A stretch of DNA of 64,000 bases, taken from positions 558,001 to 622,000 of the forward strand of contig JAILWQ010000001.1 of NCBI GenBank assembly GCA_025698865.1. Reading direction: 5' to 3'. Below, one piece after another: positions 16,972 to 25,433 of the stretch; positions within the stretch are counted from its first letter, which is position 1, and the number at the start of each line of letters is the position of its first letter. A model generated the notes under the pieces. The model searched no databases, was not told where the DNA came from, and saw only the letters and a list, made by a program, of their open reading frames with translations. Made by a program: the position numbers and the translations under genes. This stretch comes from Erythrobacter sp. Lineage in GTDB: Bacteria > Pseudomonadota > Alphaproteobacteria > Sphingomonadales > Sphingomonadaceae.

Positions 16972-18318
16972 ATGGAACTGACGGACGCACAGACAGGCCA
17001 GACCGGCGAACGGCGACAGCGCGGCCTGCTGAACATCGTGCGCAACGTCGCCTGGCTGATGGGCGGGAAGGCGTTCGGAGCGGTCTGCTCCATCGCCTAT
17101 CTCGCCATCCTCTCGCGATCTCTTGGCCTTAAGGATTTCGGCCACTTCTCGCTCATCTTCGCGACCGGTCTGGCGCTTCTCGCGGTGGCGAGCTTCCAGA
17201 CCTGGCAGACCGTGGTGAAATTCGGTGCCGAGCCCGCCCGGCGCGAGGACTGGCAGGGCTTCGGACGGCTCGTCTGGCTCTGCGGAGCGATCGATGTCGC
17301 AGGCGCGGTGGTCGGAACCGTGATCGCCTTCCTCGTCTATTACGTCTTCGGAAGCGCGCTCGAACTCAACTCGCGCTTCATCGACATGGCCTTCTGGTTC
17401 AACGTCGCGCTCGTGTGGTCGCGGATGACGACGCCGAACGGCATCGTGCGCATTCTCGACCGTTTCGATCTCGGCACCTATATCGAGGCGGTGGTGCCCG
17501 CCGGCCGGCTGATCGCATCGCTCCTGATCATCCTCTGGGGGCCGAGCGTCGGGCGTTTCCTCTTCGCCTGGGCCTTCTTCGACATCCTCGCCGGGGCGCT
17601 GTACTGGATCGTCGCATGGCGGCTGGTACCCGAGGCGTTCAGCCGAAAGAATGTCGGCCATTTCCGCGAGACTCTGACCCGGAACGCGGCTGTCCCCAAA
17701 TTCTTCGGCATCACCTATGCCAGCTCGACGCTCGACGCTCTTTACAAGCAAGGGCCGGTCCTCGCGGTCGGTCTGCTGCTGGGCACCAGCACGGCCGGTC
17801 TCTACCGCCTCGCCGACCAGCTCGCCCAGGGCATCGGCAAGCTCTCGGGAATGCTGACCCGCGCCATCTTTCCCGAGTTCGCCGTGATCCACACGACGCA
17901 GGCCATCGGGATTTTCCGCAAGCTGGTGCGTCAGGTGACGCTGATCGCTGCCTTGGGCGGCGTCTGCGTCACCGTGGTCGCCGTGTTCCTGGGCGAGCCG
18001 CTGCTGGCGCTGATCGGCGGCCCGCCCTACGTCGCCGGCGCCGTCATCCTCATTCCCCTCGCTCTCGCTGCATCCTTCGATCTCGCTTCGGTGGCCTACG
18101 AACCGATGCTGTATTCGACCGGCCACGCGCAGTATTCGCTGGCCATCCGCCTGGTCGCTGTCCTCGTTCTCGCTCTCGGCATCCTGTTCCTGTCGCCCAT
18201 GGGGCCGATCGGGGTCGGCATCGCGGTCGCGATCGGCATGGCCGTGCTGTGGCTGCTGATGAGCGCGACGGTCCTGGGGGTGATGCGCACGCTCGTCGCG
18301 GCGACTGCTTCGCGGTGA
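16972..18318 (+). CDS. Polysaccharide flippase (Wzx-like, MOP superfamily)
   Basis: 448 aa with about 12 to 14 membrane segments and the usual N-terminal WLMGGKAFGAVCSIAYLAILSRSLGLKDFGHFSLIF pattern of oligosaccharide flippases. It would move a lipid-linked glycan from the cytoplasmic to the periplasmic face. Its stop overlaps the GTG of the nucleotidyltransferase gene by 4 nt (GTGA), so they are coupled. Divergent from the CDP-glycerol-type transferase across 125 nt. Together with the adjacent transferases it suggests assembly of a phosphoglycan at the inner membrane. Confidence 0.92.
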   Translation: MELTDAQTGQTGERRQRGLLNIVRNVAWLMGGKAFGAVCSIAYLAILSRSLGLKDFGHFSLIFATGLALLAVASFQTWQTVVKFGAEPARREDWQGFGRLVWLCGAIDVAGAVVGTVIAFLVYYVFGSALELNSRFIDMAFWFNVALVWSRMTTPNGIVRILDRFDLGTYIEAVVPAGRLIASLLIILWGPSVGRFLFAWAFFDILAGALYWIVAWRLVPEAFSRKNVGHFRETLTRNAAVPKFFGITYASSTLDALYKQGPVLAVGLLLGTSTAGLYRLADQLAQGIGKLSGMLTRAIFPEFAVIHTTQAIGIFRKLVRQVTLIAALGGVCVTVVAVFLGEPLLALIGGPPYVAGAVILIPLALAASFDLASVAYEPMLYSTGHAQYSLAIRLVAVLVLALGILFLSPMGPIGVGIAVAIGMAVLWLLMSATVLGVMRTLVAATASR

Positions 18319-19073
18319 TCTCGGCGGTTGTCCTTGCCGGCACGCGTCCCGGCGGCGATCCCCTCGCCGGCATGGAGGGCAAGCCGCACAAGGCCCTGAT
18401 CGAGCTCGAAGGCGCGGCCCTGCTCGAGAGGGTGGTCGCGGCGCTTCGCGGGGCAGGCATCGCGCGCATCGGCGTATCCTGCACCGAAGGGTCCGTCGCC
18501 GATCTCGCCCGCTCTCTGGGATGCGATGTGCTGCGGACCGGTGCGGGCCCGAGCGAGAGCGCCAGCATCGCCTTGGCCGAAATGGACGCCCCGCTTCTCG
18601 TCACCACCGCAGACCATGCGCTGCTGCGCCCGGAATGGATACGCGAACTGGTGGACGGTACATCAGCGGATGCAGATCTCGGCATCGCCTTAGCCCGGCG
18701 GGAGGACATCGAGCGCGCCATGCCCGGCAGCAAGCGCACCTATCTGCGATTTGCCGACGGCGCATGGTCGGGGTGCAATCTATTTTACCTGAAGACGCTA
18801 CGAGCAGAGGCCGCGCTCGCCACGTGGCGCCATGTGGAGGCGGATCGCAAGCGCCCATGGCGAATCATCCGCAAGCTGGGCGCCGGCACGCTGATCTCCT
18901 ACGCGCTCGGCCGTCTGGGCCTGAGCGAGGGCATCACCCTGCTGGGCCGTCGCATGGGCATCGAAGCCCGCCTGATCACGGCATCGGACGGCCTGGCCGC
19001 CGTCGACATCGACAAACCGCAGGATCTGGCGGACGTCCGGGACCTTCTGGCACGAGACCATAAGCCGCGCTGA
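18315..19073 (+). CDS. MobA-like nucleotidyltransferase
   Basis: 252 aa, starting at the GTG that overlaps the flippase stop. N-terminal ISAVVLAGTRPGGDPLAG with the later lysine of KPHKALIELEGAALLERVV resembles the NTP-binding loop of MobA-like and sugar-phosphate nucleotidyltransferases, and LLVTTADHALLRPEWI supplies the metal-binding Asp region. The C-terminus is a distinct helical extension ending AVDIDKPQDLADV, which is the common end of this fold. It could make an NDP-sugar or CDP-polyol for the neighbouring transferases. The G-rich loop is less regular than in MobA itself, and the substrate is unknown. Confidence 0.82.
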   Translation: MISAVVLAGTRPGGDPLAGMEGKPHKALIELEGAALLERVVAALRGAGIARIGVSCTEGSVADLARSLGCDVLRTGAGPSESASIALAEMDAPLLVTTADHALLRPEWIRELVDGTSADADLGIALARREDIERAMPGSKRTYLRFADGAWSGCNLFYLKTLRAEAALATWRHVEADRKRPWRIIRKLGAGTLISYALGRLGLSEGITLLGRRMGIEARLITASDGLAAVDIDKPQDLADVRDLLARDHKPR

Positions 19074-19090
19074 TCGGTCTGTAAAAGAAG

Positions 19091-19166
19091 TGGTGCCGCT
19101 TACGTGACTCGAACACGTGACCCCATCATTACGAATGATGTGCTCTACCAACTGAGCTAAAGCGGC
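19091..19166 (-). tRNA. tRNA-Thr (anticodon CGT)
   Basis: 76 nt including encoded CCA. Acceptor arms GCCGCTT/AAGCGGC, D-arm GCTCAGTTGGTAGAGC, anticodon stem CATCA/TGATG enclosing TTCGTAA (anticodon CGT) and T-arm CACGTGTTCGAGTCACGTA all pair. Reads ACG threonine codons. A tRNA-Cys gene lies 23 nt upstream on the same strand, so both may come from one precursor. Confidence 0.96.
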
Positions 19167-19189
19167 ATTTTCGCGGGTGCTTGCGAAAA

Positions 19190-19263
19190 TGGAGGCCCGA
19201 GCCGGAATCGAACCGGCGTGCAAGGATTTGCAGTCCTCTGCGTAACCACTCCGCCATCGGGCC
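19190..19263 (-). tRNA. tRNA-Cys (anticodon GCA)
   Basis: 74 nt including encoded CCA. Acceptor GGCCCGA pairs with TCGGGCC, discriminator base U as expected for tRNA-Cys, anticodon loop CTGCAAA with GCA, T-arm GCCGGTTCGATTCCGGC. It precedes the tRNA-Thr gene on the same strand. Confidence 0.96.
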
Positions 19264-19407
19264 TCGCCCATCCGAAACGACAGTCGCGGACGGGAGGCGG
19301 CCACTTAGCGGGTCCGCCGCGGCATGGCAATCGCTCATGCAAGCGCACTGCCGGGTTTGCGTCACATCGGTCTGGACGCAGCTTTCCGTTCGCGTAAAGC
19401 ATGGCGG

Positions 19408-20187
19408 ATGAGCGTAGCCGAACTGATCGACCCGATCCGCCCCGAGGGCGGAGCCGCCCATCTCCCGCACATCGCCGACTGGGGCCAGGGCCGAACCCTT
19501 TACGGTGGTGCGTCGGCGCTGATCGCCTACACCGCGGCGATCCGCGCCTTTCCCGATCTGCCGCCGCTCCGCGCCGCGCAGGTCGGCTTCGTGGCGCCGG
19601 TCGGCGAAGAGGTCGAGCTGCGGCGGGAGGTCTTGCGGCAGGGCCGCAACGTCACCCAAGTGCGCAGCGAGATCTGGTGCGGCGGCGAATGCGCTCTGAC
19701 CAGCCTATGGCTTTTCGGACAGGCGCGCGATCCGAATGCGGTGCATCCGTCAGACCGCGCCGAGGACTGGCCCGGACCGCCCGAGGATGCCGAGGACGTG
19801 AGCGTGGCCAAGGCCCCGGATTTCCTCCGCCACAATTTCGATCTGCGCCGTGCGCAGGAACAGCGCGGGCCCGGCAGGCCGGTCGTCCGGCGCTGGGTAC
19901 GGCTGCGCGAGGACGATGGCGTGGACGCGATATCCCGCCTCATCCTGATGGGCGACGTTCTGCCGGCCGGCGCGATGCGGGCGATGAGACGGCAGGGACC
20001 GGTCAGTTCGGTCAACTGGTCGTTCAACGTGCTCGACCCCGCTCCGCAAAGCGCGAGCGGCTGGTGGCTGGCGGAAAACGCCAGCCAGCATGCCGATGCG
20101 GGCTATTCGAGCGAACGGTTGCGGATGTGGTCGCCCGATGGCCGCCAGGTGCTCGACGGAATACAGAACGTCGCCATCTTCGGCTGA
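19408..20187 (+). CDS. TesB-like acyl-CoA thioesterase family protein
   Basis: 259 aa double hot-dog protein. N-terminal half: GQGRTLYGGASALIAYTAAIRAFPDLPPLRAAQVGFVAPVGEEVELRREVLRQGRNVTQVRSEIW, typical of the TesB-like acyl-CoA thioesterase fold. C-terminal half: SSVNWSFNVLDP..SGWWLAENASQHADAGYSSERLRMWSPDGR. It should hydrolyse acyl-CoA thioesters; chain-length preference is unknown. ATG 19408 chosen over an in-frame TTG/ATG region upstream because the hot-dog domain begins soon after. Convergent with an enoyl-CoA hydratase gene with no gap (stops are adjacent). Confidence 0.85.
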   Translation: MSVAELIDPIRPEGGAAHLPHIADWGQGRTLYGGASALIAYTAAIRAFPDLPPLRAAQVGFVAPVGEEVELRREVLRQGRNVTQVRSEIWCGGECALTSLWLFGQARDPNAVHPSDRAEDWPGPPEDAEDVSVAKAPDFLRHNFDLRRAQEQRGPGRPVVRRWVRLREDDGVDAISRLILMGDVLPAGAMRAMRRQGPVSSVNWSFNVLDPAPQSASGWWLAENASQHADAGYSSERLRMWSPDGRQVLDGIQNVAIFG

Positions 20188-20988
20188 TCAATCGTCGGGA
20201 AAACTCGGCCGGCGCTTCTGCATCCCGGCCATCACCGCCTCGATCTGATTGGGCGTGCGGATAACCCGCGCCTGCTCCTCGCTCTCGGCAAGAAGGATCA
20301 TGTCGGTGTCGGGCGAGAGCATTTTTTCGGCGAGGCGCTTGGCGCCTTGGATCGCATGGGGGTTGCGGTCGGCGATCTCTCCGGCGATCTCCATCGCGCG
20401 GGCCAGGGGATCGGCATCGAGGATAGTGGCAAGGCCATAACCCAAGGCATCCTCGCCGGTGAATTCACGGTTGGTGTAGACCAGATCGCGCAGCACATCG
20501 TCGCGCACGAGACCGCGCCACAGCGCGTAACCGCCCATGTCCGGCACCAGCCCCCATTTCATCTCCATGATCGCCATGCGGGTTTCGGGATGGACGACGC
20601 GGATATCGGCGCCGCTGGCGATCTGGAGGCCGCCCCCGAAACACACCCCGTGGACTGCTGCGATCACCGGCACCGGGCATTTGCGCCAGGTCATCGCGAC
20701 TTCCTGAAACAGGTTCGCGTTGCCGTGCGTGCGCGCGGCGATCGGGGCGCGATCCTGAGGCGATGCAGCGGTGAAGTTCGACAGGTCGAGACCGGCGCAG
20801 AATGCCCGCCCCTCGCCCGACAGGACCACGGCGCGCAGTCCCTTCATCTCGCGCACCGCGTCGCCGGCGGCAATGATCGCCTCGAACATCGCCGGATCGA
20901 GCGCGTTCATCTTGTCGCCGCGCGTCAGGCGCACATGGGCAATTCCGTTGTCGGCCAGATCCAGAGTGGCCCTATCATTCCATTCCAT
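20188..20988 (-). CDS. Enoyl-CoA hydratase/isomerase (crotonase) family protein
   Basis: 266 aa crotonase. Oxyanion-hole segments are AVVLSGEGRAFCAGLDLSNF (first) and VHGVCFGGGLQIASGADIRV (second), followed by MEMKWGLVPDMGGYALWRGLV and FTGEDALGYGLATIL. The classic first catalytic Glu position is occupied in the region MEMKWGL, but the exact reaction (hydration or isomerisation) cannot be told. It starts 10 nt after the alaC stop on the same strand, so it is probably co-transcribed with that gene. Confidence 0.9.
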   Translation of the reverse strand: MEWNDRATLDLADNGIAHVRLTRGDKMNALDPAMFEAIIAAGDAVREMKGLRAVVLSGEGRAFCAGLDLSNFTAASPQDRAPIAARTHGNANLFQEVAMTWRKCPVPVIAAVHGVCFGGGLQIASGADIRVVHPETRMAIMEMKWGLVPDMGGYALWRGLVRDDVLRDLVYTNREFTGEDALGYGLATILDADPLARAMEIAGEIADRNPHAIQGAKRLAEKMLSPDTDMILLAESEEQARVIRTPNQIEAVMAGMQKRRPSFPDD

Positions 20989-20998
20989 AGCTACAGCC

Positions 20999-22186
20999 TC
21001 ATCCGGTAGGGGCGTTCGACAGAAACCGTTTCACGTTGCGCGCCGCCTGGCGGATGCGCTGCTCGTTCTCGACCATGGCGATGCGGACGAAGCCCTCGCC
21101 CTCCTCGCCATAGCCGACACCGGGAGCGACCGCGACATCGGCCTGTTGCAGCAAGCGCTTGGAGAATTCGAGGCTGCCCATGCCCTCGAAACCGGGCGGC
21201 AGCGGCGCCCAGGCGAACATGCTGGCGCGCGGCGGCGGGATCACCCAGCCCGCCCTGCCGAAGCTTTCGACCATGACGTCACGCCGCCGGTGATAGCGGG
21301 CGCGGTTTTCCTCGACACAGTCCTGCGGGCCGTTGAGCGCCGCGCAGGCCGCCGCCTGAACCGGCGTGAAAGCGCCGTAATCGAGATAGCTCTTCACCCG
21401 CGTCAGTGCCGCGATCAGTTCGCGATTGCCCACAGCGAAACCGATCCGCCAGCCAGCCATGCCATAGGTCTTGGACATGGAGGTGAACTCCACCGCCACG
21501 TCCTTCGCCCCCTCGACCTGCATGATCGAGGGTGTCGGCTGCCCGTCGAAATAGAGCTCGCTGTAGGCGAGATCGGAAAGGACGAAGACGCCGTTCTCGC
21601 GCGCCCAGGCGACGACCCGCTCGTAAAAGGCAAGATCGACCACCTCGGCGGTAGGATTGGAGGGATAGTTCACCACCAGCACGGTCGGACGCGGCACGGT
21701 GAAGGCGATCGCATTGTCGAGCGCGCGCCAGTAATTCTCGTCCGGCGTGGTCGGCACGGCGCGGATGGAGGCACCGGCGATCATGAAGCCGAACGTGTGG
21801 ATCGGATAGGACGGGCTCGGCGCCAGCACCACATCGCCCGGCGCGGTGATCGCGGTCGCGAGGCTGGCGAGCCCTTCCTTGGACCCCATCGTCACGATCA
21901 CCTCGTTCTCGGGATCGAGATCGACGCCGAACCGGCGGCGGTAGTAATTCGCCTGGGCGCGGCGCAGGCCCGGAATGCCCTTCGACTGGGAATAACCGTG
22001 CGCGTCGGGCTTGCCCGCCACCTCGCACAATTTGTCGATCACGTGCTGGGGCGGCGGCTCGTCGGGATTGCCCATGCCCAGATCGATGATGTCGCGTCCC
22101 GACTGCCGCGCCGCGTGCCGCATCGCGTTGACCTCGGCGATGACATAGGGGGGCAGGCGCTTGATGCGGTAGAAGGGCTCGGACAT
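20999..22186 (-). CDS. alaC: Alanine-forming aminotransferase, AlaC-type
   Basis: 395 aa class I/II PLP aminotransferase. FYRIKRLPPYVIAEVNAM, DIIDLGMGNPDEPPPQHVIDKL, HGYSQSKGIPGLRRA, VNYPSNPTAEVVDLAFY and the PLP lysine in TSMSKTYGMAGWRIGF align closely with E. coli AlaC as I remember it (same GYS..GIP and SMSKTY..MAGWRIGF blocks). AlaC forms alanine from pyruvate with glutamate as donor. These proteins are often labelled LL-diaminopimelate aminotransferase, so that remains an alternative. ATG at 22186 chosen because the family begins there; the frame continues upstream without family similarity. Confidence 0.88.
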   Translation of the reverse strand: MSEPFYRIKRLPPYVIAEVNAMRHAARQSGRDIIDLGMGNPDEPPPQHVIDKLCEVAGKPDAHGYSQSKGIPGLRRAQANYYRRRFGVDLDPENEVIVTMGSKEGLASLATAITAPGDVVLAPSPSYPIHTFGFMIAGASIRAVPTTPDENYWRALDNAIAFTVPRPTVLVVNYPSNPTAEVVDLAFYERVVAWARENGVFVLSDLAYSELYFDGQPTPSIMQVEGAKDVAVEFTSMSKTYGMAGWRIGFAVGNRELIAALTRVKSYLDYGAFTPVQAAACAALNGPQDCVEENRARYHRRRDVMVESFGRAGWVIPPPRASMFAWAPLPPGFEGMGSLEFSKRLLQQADVAVAPGVGYGEEGEGFVRIAMVENEQRIRQAARNVKRFLSNAPTG

Positions 22187-22250
22187 CGGTGCTCCGGTAA
22201 ATGGGTCGAGGCGGATAGATTTGCCGTCTTCAGGATTACCTATTCGTGGC

Positions 22251-22282
22251 CCATGTGCAATCGGGGCCATGTGCAATCGGGG
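22251..22282. repeat. 16-bp perfect tandem duplication
   Basis: CCATGTGCAATCGGGG occurs twice head to tail (22251-22266 and 22267-22282) in the 189-nt divergent region between alaC and phaC. Recent slippage or a duplicated protein-binding site would both explain it. Confidence 0.9.
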
Positions 22283-22375
22283 AGATGCGGGATGCAGCCG
22301 ATTGTTCTACACCCGTGCGGGCAGGCCGTTCGCCGGCTCACGCACACGCGCAAGAATGCAAAGGCAGCCGATCCG

Positions 22376-24238
22376 ATGACCGACAACGATCCCTTCACCA
22401 ATCTCTACGCCGGACCCATGCAGCTGAGCCGCGCGATGTTCGCGCCCATGGCGGAAATGGCGAAGACCGGCGCGATGGGCGCGGCCGCGGTGAAGCCAGA
22501 GGACGCGCAGCACTGGGCACAGGTCGGCACGAAGCTTCAGGCGATGTGGATGGAATTCGCGAGCGAGCAGGCGAAATCGCCCCCGGCCGCCCTCCCCTAT
22601 CTCGATCCGTCGCGCTGGATGGCGCTGGCGGAAAGCTGGTACAGCCAGATGCCGGTCGCCGATCCGCAGCGGCAGAAGGCCTTGTGGGAAGAAGGCTTCG
22701 CGCTCTGGGAAACCGTGCTCGGCGCCTATGGCATCGGTCCGAAGGCGGGCGAGCCCGTTGCCGATCTGCCCCGCAGCGACCGCCGTTTCGCGGACGAGAA
22801 ATGGCGCACTCACCCGGCCTTCGCGTTGATCCATCAGACCTACCTGATGCTGGCGGAGCGGATCGAGGGGATGGTCGACGAGATCCAGGGCCTGCCCGAG
22901 GACAAGCGCGAGCAGCTGCGGTTCACCACCCGCGCAATCACCGATGCGGCGAGCCCGGCCAACTTTCCCATGCTCAACCCGGTGGTGCTGGAGCGGACGA
23001 TGGAAACCCGCGGCGAGAATCTCGTCAAGGGAATGGAACACCTGCTGGCCGACCTCAAGCGCGGCCAGCTCAGCCACACTGATGCGGACGCCTTCAAGCT
23101 GGGTGAGAACATCGCCGTCACCCCCGGCAAGGTCGTTCACGAGACCGAGCTGTTCCAGCTGATCCAGTACAGTCCGACCACCGAGGAGGCGCTGGAGGTG
23201 CCGCTGGTGATCTTCCCCCCGTGGATCAACCGCTTCTACATCCTCGACCTCAACCCCAAGAAGAGCTTCGTGCGCTGGGCGGTCGAGCAGGGCGTGACGG
23301 TGTTCATGGTCAGCTGGAAGTCGGCCGATGCCGGGATGAAGGACGTCGTGTGGGACGATTACGTCCGCGCTCAGATCGAGGCGATCGACCACATCCGGGA
23401 GCGCCTCTCCGTGCCGCAGGTCCACGCGATCGGCTATTGCGTGGCGGGCACCACGCTGGCCGCGACCCTCGCGCTGCTGCACCGGCGCGGAGAGGCCAAG
23501 GTGAAGAGCGCGACCTTCTTCACCGCGCAGGTCGATTTCGAGAAGGCGGGCGATCTCCTCCACTTTGTCGACGACGGACAGATCGCCACGATCGAGACTC
23601 TCTCGCCGGAAGGGTATCTCGACGGGCGCTACATGGCCGCGACCTTCAACATGCTGCGCGGCACGGATCTCATCTGGAACTACGTCGTCAACAACTACAT
23701 GCTGGGGGAGGATTATCCCGCCTTCGATCTGCTTCACTGGAACGGCGACGTCACCAACCTGCCCGCCAGGTGGCACAAGGATTATCTCCGCGATCTCTAC
23801 CGCGACAACAAGCTCGTGCGCGCCGATGCAATGGAGGTCGACGGGACGGCGATCGACCTGCGGCTGGTAAAAACGCCGACCTACATCCAGGCCGGGCGCG
23901 AGGATCATATCGCACCGGCCGAAAGCGTCTGGCGGATCACCGATCATTTCACCGGCCCCACGCGCTTCGTGCTTGCCGGGTCCGGCCATATCGCCGGCGT
24001 GGTCAATCCGCCCGAGGCCGGCAAATACCAGTACTGGATCAACGAGGACCAACCGCGCGATCTCGACGCGTTCAAGGAGGGGGCCACAGAGCACAAGGGG
24101 AGCTGGTGGCCCGACTGGATCGAATGGCTGCGGGCCCAGGATGCTGCGACAGTCGGGACAGGCGGAAAGCGCGATCCCGGCGGCGAGGGCGACACGGTTC
24201 TGGAGGATGCGCCCGGCCGCTACGTGAAGGAGCGCTGA
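22376..24238 (+). CDS. phaC: Class I poly(3-hydroxyalkanoate) synthase
   Basis: 620 aa, the usual class I length. The alpha/beta-hydrolase core has the lipase-like box with the nucleophile Cys355 in IGYCVAGTTLAA, the acidic residue in GREDHIAP and the general base His in GSGHIAGVVNP; conserved LVIFPPWINRFYILDL and the N-terminal region precede it. It polymerises 3-hydroxyacyl-CoA into storage polyester at the granule surface. ATG 22376 chosen (MTDNDPF); ATG 22292 in frame is an alternative. A phasin gene follows 114 nt later on the same strand behind its own promoter. Divergent from alaC. Confidence 0.95.
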   Translation: MTDNDPFTNLYAGPMQLSRAMFAPMAEMAKTGAMGAAAVKPEDAQHWAQVGTKLQAMWMEFASEQAKSPPAALPYLDPSRWMALAESWYSQMPVADPQRQKALWEEGFALWETVLGAYGIGPKAGEPVADLPRSDRRFADEKWRTHPAFALIHQTYLMLAERIEGMVDEIQGLPEDKREQLRFTTRAITDAASPANFPMLNPVVLERTMETRGENLVKGMEHLLADLKRGQLSHTDADAFKLGENIAVTPGKVVHETELFQLIQYSPTTEEALEVPLVIFPPWINRFYILDLNPKKSFVRWAVEQGVTVFMVSWKSADAGMKDVVWDDYVRAQIEAIDHIRERLSVPQVHAIGYCVAGTTLAATLALLHRRGEAKVKSATFFTAQVDFEKAGDLLHFVDDGQIATIETLSPEGYLDGRYMAATFNMLRGTDLIWNYVVNNYMLGEDYPAFDLLHWNGDVTNLPARWHKDYLRDLYRDNKLVRADAMEVDGTAIDLRLVKTPTYIQAGREDHIAPAESVWRITDHFTGPTRFVLAGSGHIAGVVNPPEAGKYQYWINEDQPRDLDAFKEGATEHKGSWWPDWIEWLRAQDAATVGTGGKRDPGGEGDTVLEDAPGRYVKER

Positions 24239-24275
24239 TCCTTAAAAGCCTGAAGCGGCTACACTTTTGCGTTAT

Positions 24276-24338
24276 TTGTTGCAGTGCACAAAATCCTTGA
24301 CTTCGCGCTTGCAATGCATATTTTGTGCACTGCAACAA
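24276..24338 (+). promoter_or_regulatory. Phasin promoter enclosed by a perfect 19-bp inverted repeat
   Basis: Left arm 24276-24294 and right arm 24320-24338 are exact reverse complements (TTGTTGCAGTGCACAAAAT and its complement). Each arm contains TGCA-N-TGCA. The 25-nt interval and right arm hold TTGACT (24297-24302) and TATTTT (24319-24324) with a 16-nt spacer, a good sigma-70 promoter, so the right arm covers the -10 element. TGC-rich sites of this type are bound by PhaR, the PHA-responsive repressor of phasin genes. The phasin ATG lies 15 nt after the repeat. Confidence 0.75.
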
Positions 24339-24352
24339 GAAGCGAGGACGTC

Positions 24353-25153
24353 ATGGCCGAGAGCCAGAGCAAGATCGATGCTGCTGCCGAGAAAGCATAT
24401 GCCGACGCGGCCGAACGCGGAAGCAAGGACAGTGTGAACGTCTCCGCGGTCGAGAAGGCCGTGGAAACCGATCACGCCAAGCCGGTCGAGGCAGCGGCCG
24501 TGGCCGAGGCTGTCGCCGCCGAACCGGCGAAGAAGGCGGCCCCCGTAAAGAAGGTTGGCAAGACGGCCCGGCGCAAGAACGGTGGCCGCAAGACCTCCGC
24601 CAAGACGGTCTCGGACAAGACTGCCGCCACCAAGACCGACAGCCGCAAGCCTTACAGCAAGCCGACCGGCACCAGCACTCCCTCCATTGCCCAACTGAAA
24701 GACAAGATCATGGAAAAGACCAGTAACACCGATTTCACCAGCACCATGAAGCAGACCGCTGCCGATGCGCAGAACCGTCTGAAGGCCGCTTACGAGAAGG
24801 GGTCCGAGATGACCTCCGAAGTCGTCGAGTTCCAGAAGGGCAATCTCGAGGCGATGGTCACCTCGGGCAAGCTGCTCGCCAACGGCATGCAGGACATGGG
24901 CCGTGTCTACATCGAAGACGCCAAGCTCGCTGCCGAGACCGTAACCGACGACGTGAAGAAGATGGCCGCCGTCAAGTCGCCGACCGAGCTGTTCCAGCTT
25001 CAGGGCGAGATGATGCGCCGCAATTTCGACGCTGTGGTCGCCCGCGCCTCGCGCAATGTCGAGCTGACCACCAAGCTGGTCAACGAAGCCTTCGCGCCGC
25101 TTTCGAGCCGCGCCAGCATCGCTGCCGAGCGCATCTCGAAGGTTGCCGCCTGA
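24353..25153 (+). CDS. Phasin with Lys/Ala-rich N-terminal domain
   Basis: 266 aa. Residues 1-110 are low-complexity, rich in Ala, Lys, Thr and Pro (VKKVGKTARRKNGGRKTSAKT), like the histone-H1-like tail of PhaF. Residues about 120-266 form a long amphipathic helix typical of granule-coating phasins: MKQTAADAQNRLKAAYEKGSEMTSEVVEFQKGNLEAMVTSGK and SPTELFQLQGEMMRRNFDAVVARASRNVELT. Phasins coat PHA granules. The basic tail could bind DNA and help share granules between daughter cells; this is inference by analogy, and here it is N-terminal whereas in PhaF it is C-terminal. It follows phaC, and its promoter carries a striking operator. Confidence 0.9.
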   Translation: MAESQSKIDAAAEKAYADAAERGSKDSVNVSAVEKAVETDHAKPVEAAAVAEAVAAEPAKKAAPVKKVGKTARRKNGGRKTSAKTVSDKTAATKTDSRKPYSKPTGTSTPSIAQLKDKIMEKTSNTDFTSTMKQTAADAQNRLKAAYEKGSEMTSEVVEFQKGNLEAMVTSGKLLANGMQDMGRVYIEDAKLAAETVTDDVKKMAAVKSPTELFQLQGEMMRRNFDAVVARASRNVELTTKLVNEAFAPLSSRASIAAERISKVAA

Positions 25154-25217
25154 GCGATCGACGAACATCCGCGACCGGGCATCTCTCCTCTCTCCCTTGC
25201 CCGGTCGAGGTAAACGA

Positions 25218-25259
25218 CGGGCCGGATGGCATCACGCTGTCCGGCCCGTTTTCATTTTT
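25218..25259 (+). terminator. Rho-independent terminator after the phasin gene
   Basis: CGGGCCGGA (25218-25226) pairs with TCCGGCCCG (25240-25248) around a 13-nt loop, followed by TTTTCATTTTT. It lies 65 nt after the phasin stop. Confidence 0.85.
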
Positions 25260-25433
25260 CGTCGGCTGTCCGGCGAACCACTCCCAGCACAGGGCACGAA
25301 ACATTAATCACGAAACGCCTTCGGATCGGCGCGGACGGGTTGCACCTCGCGCGATGCTTACGATATTGTGCCGGCAATGAGCTTTCCCTTTACCCTCCCC
25401 CTCGCGGCCCATGTGCTGGGCGGCTCGTTCCGC

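Noticed and set aside
19074..19320. Third tRNA or integration site next to tRNA genes
   Set aside because: Only two cloverleafs fold; no integrase or direct repeats nearby.
20771..22375. Plus-strand frame extending phaC by 535 codons upstream
   Set aside because: It is antisense to alaC and the crotonase gene; PhaC starts at 22376 by length and family N-terminus.
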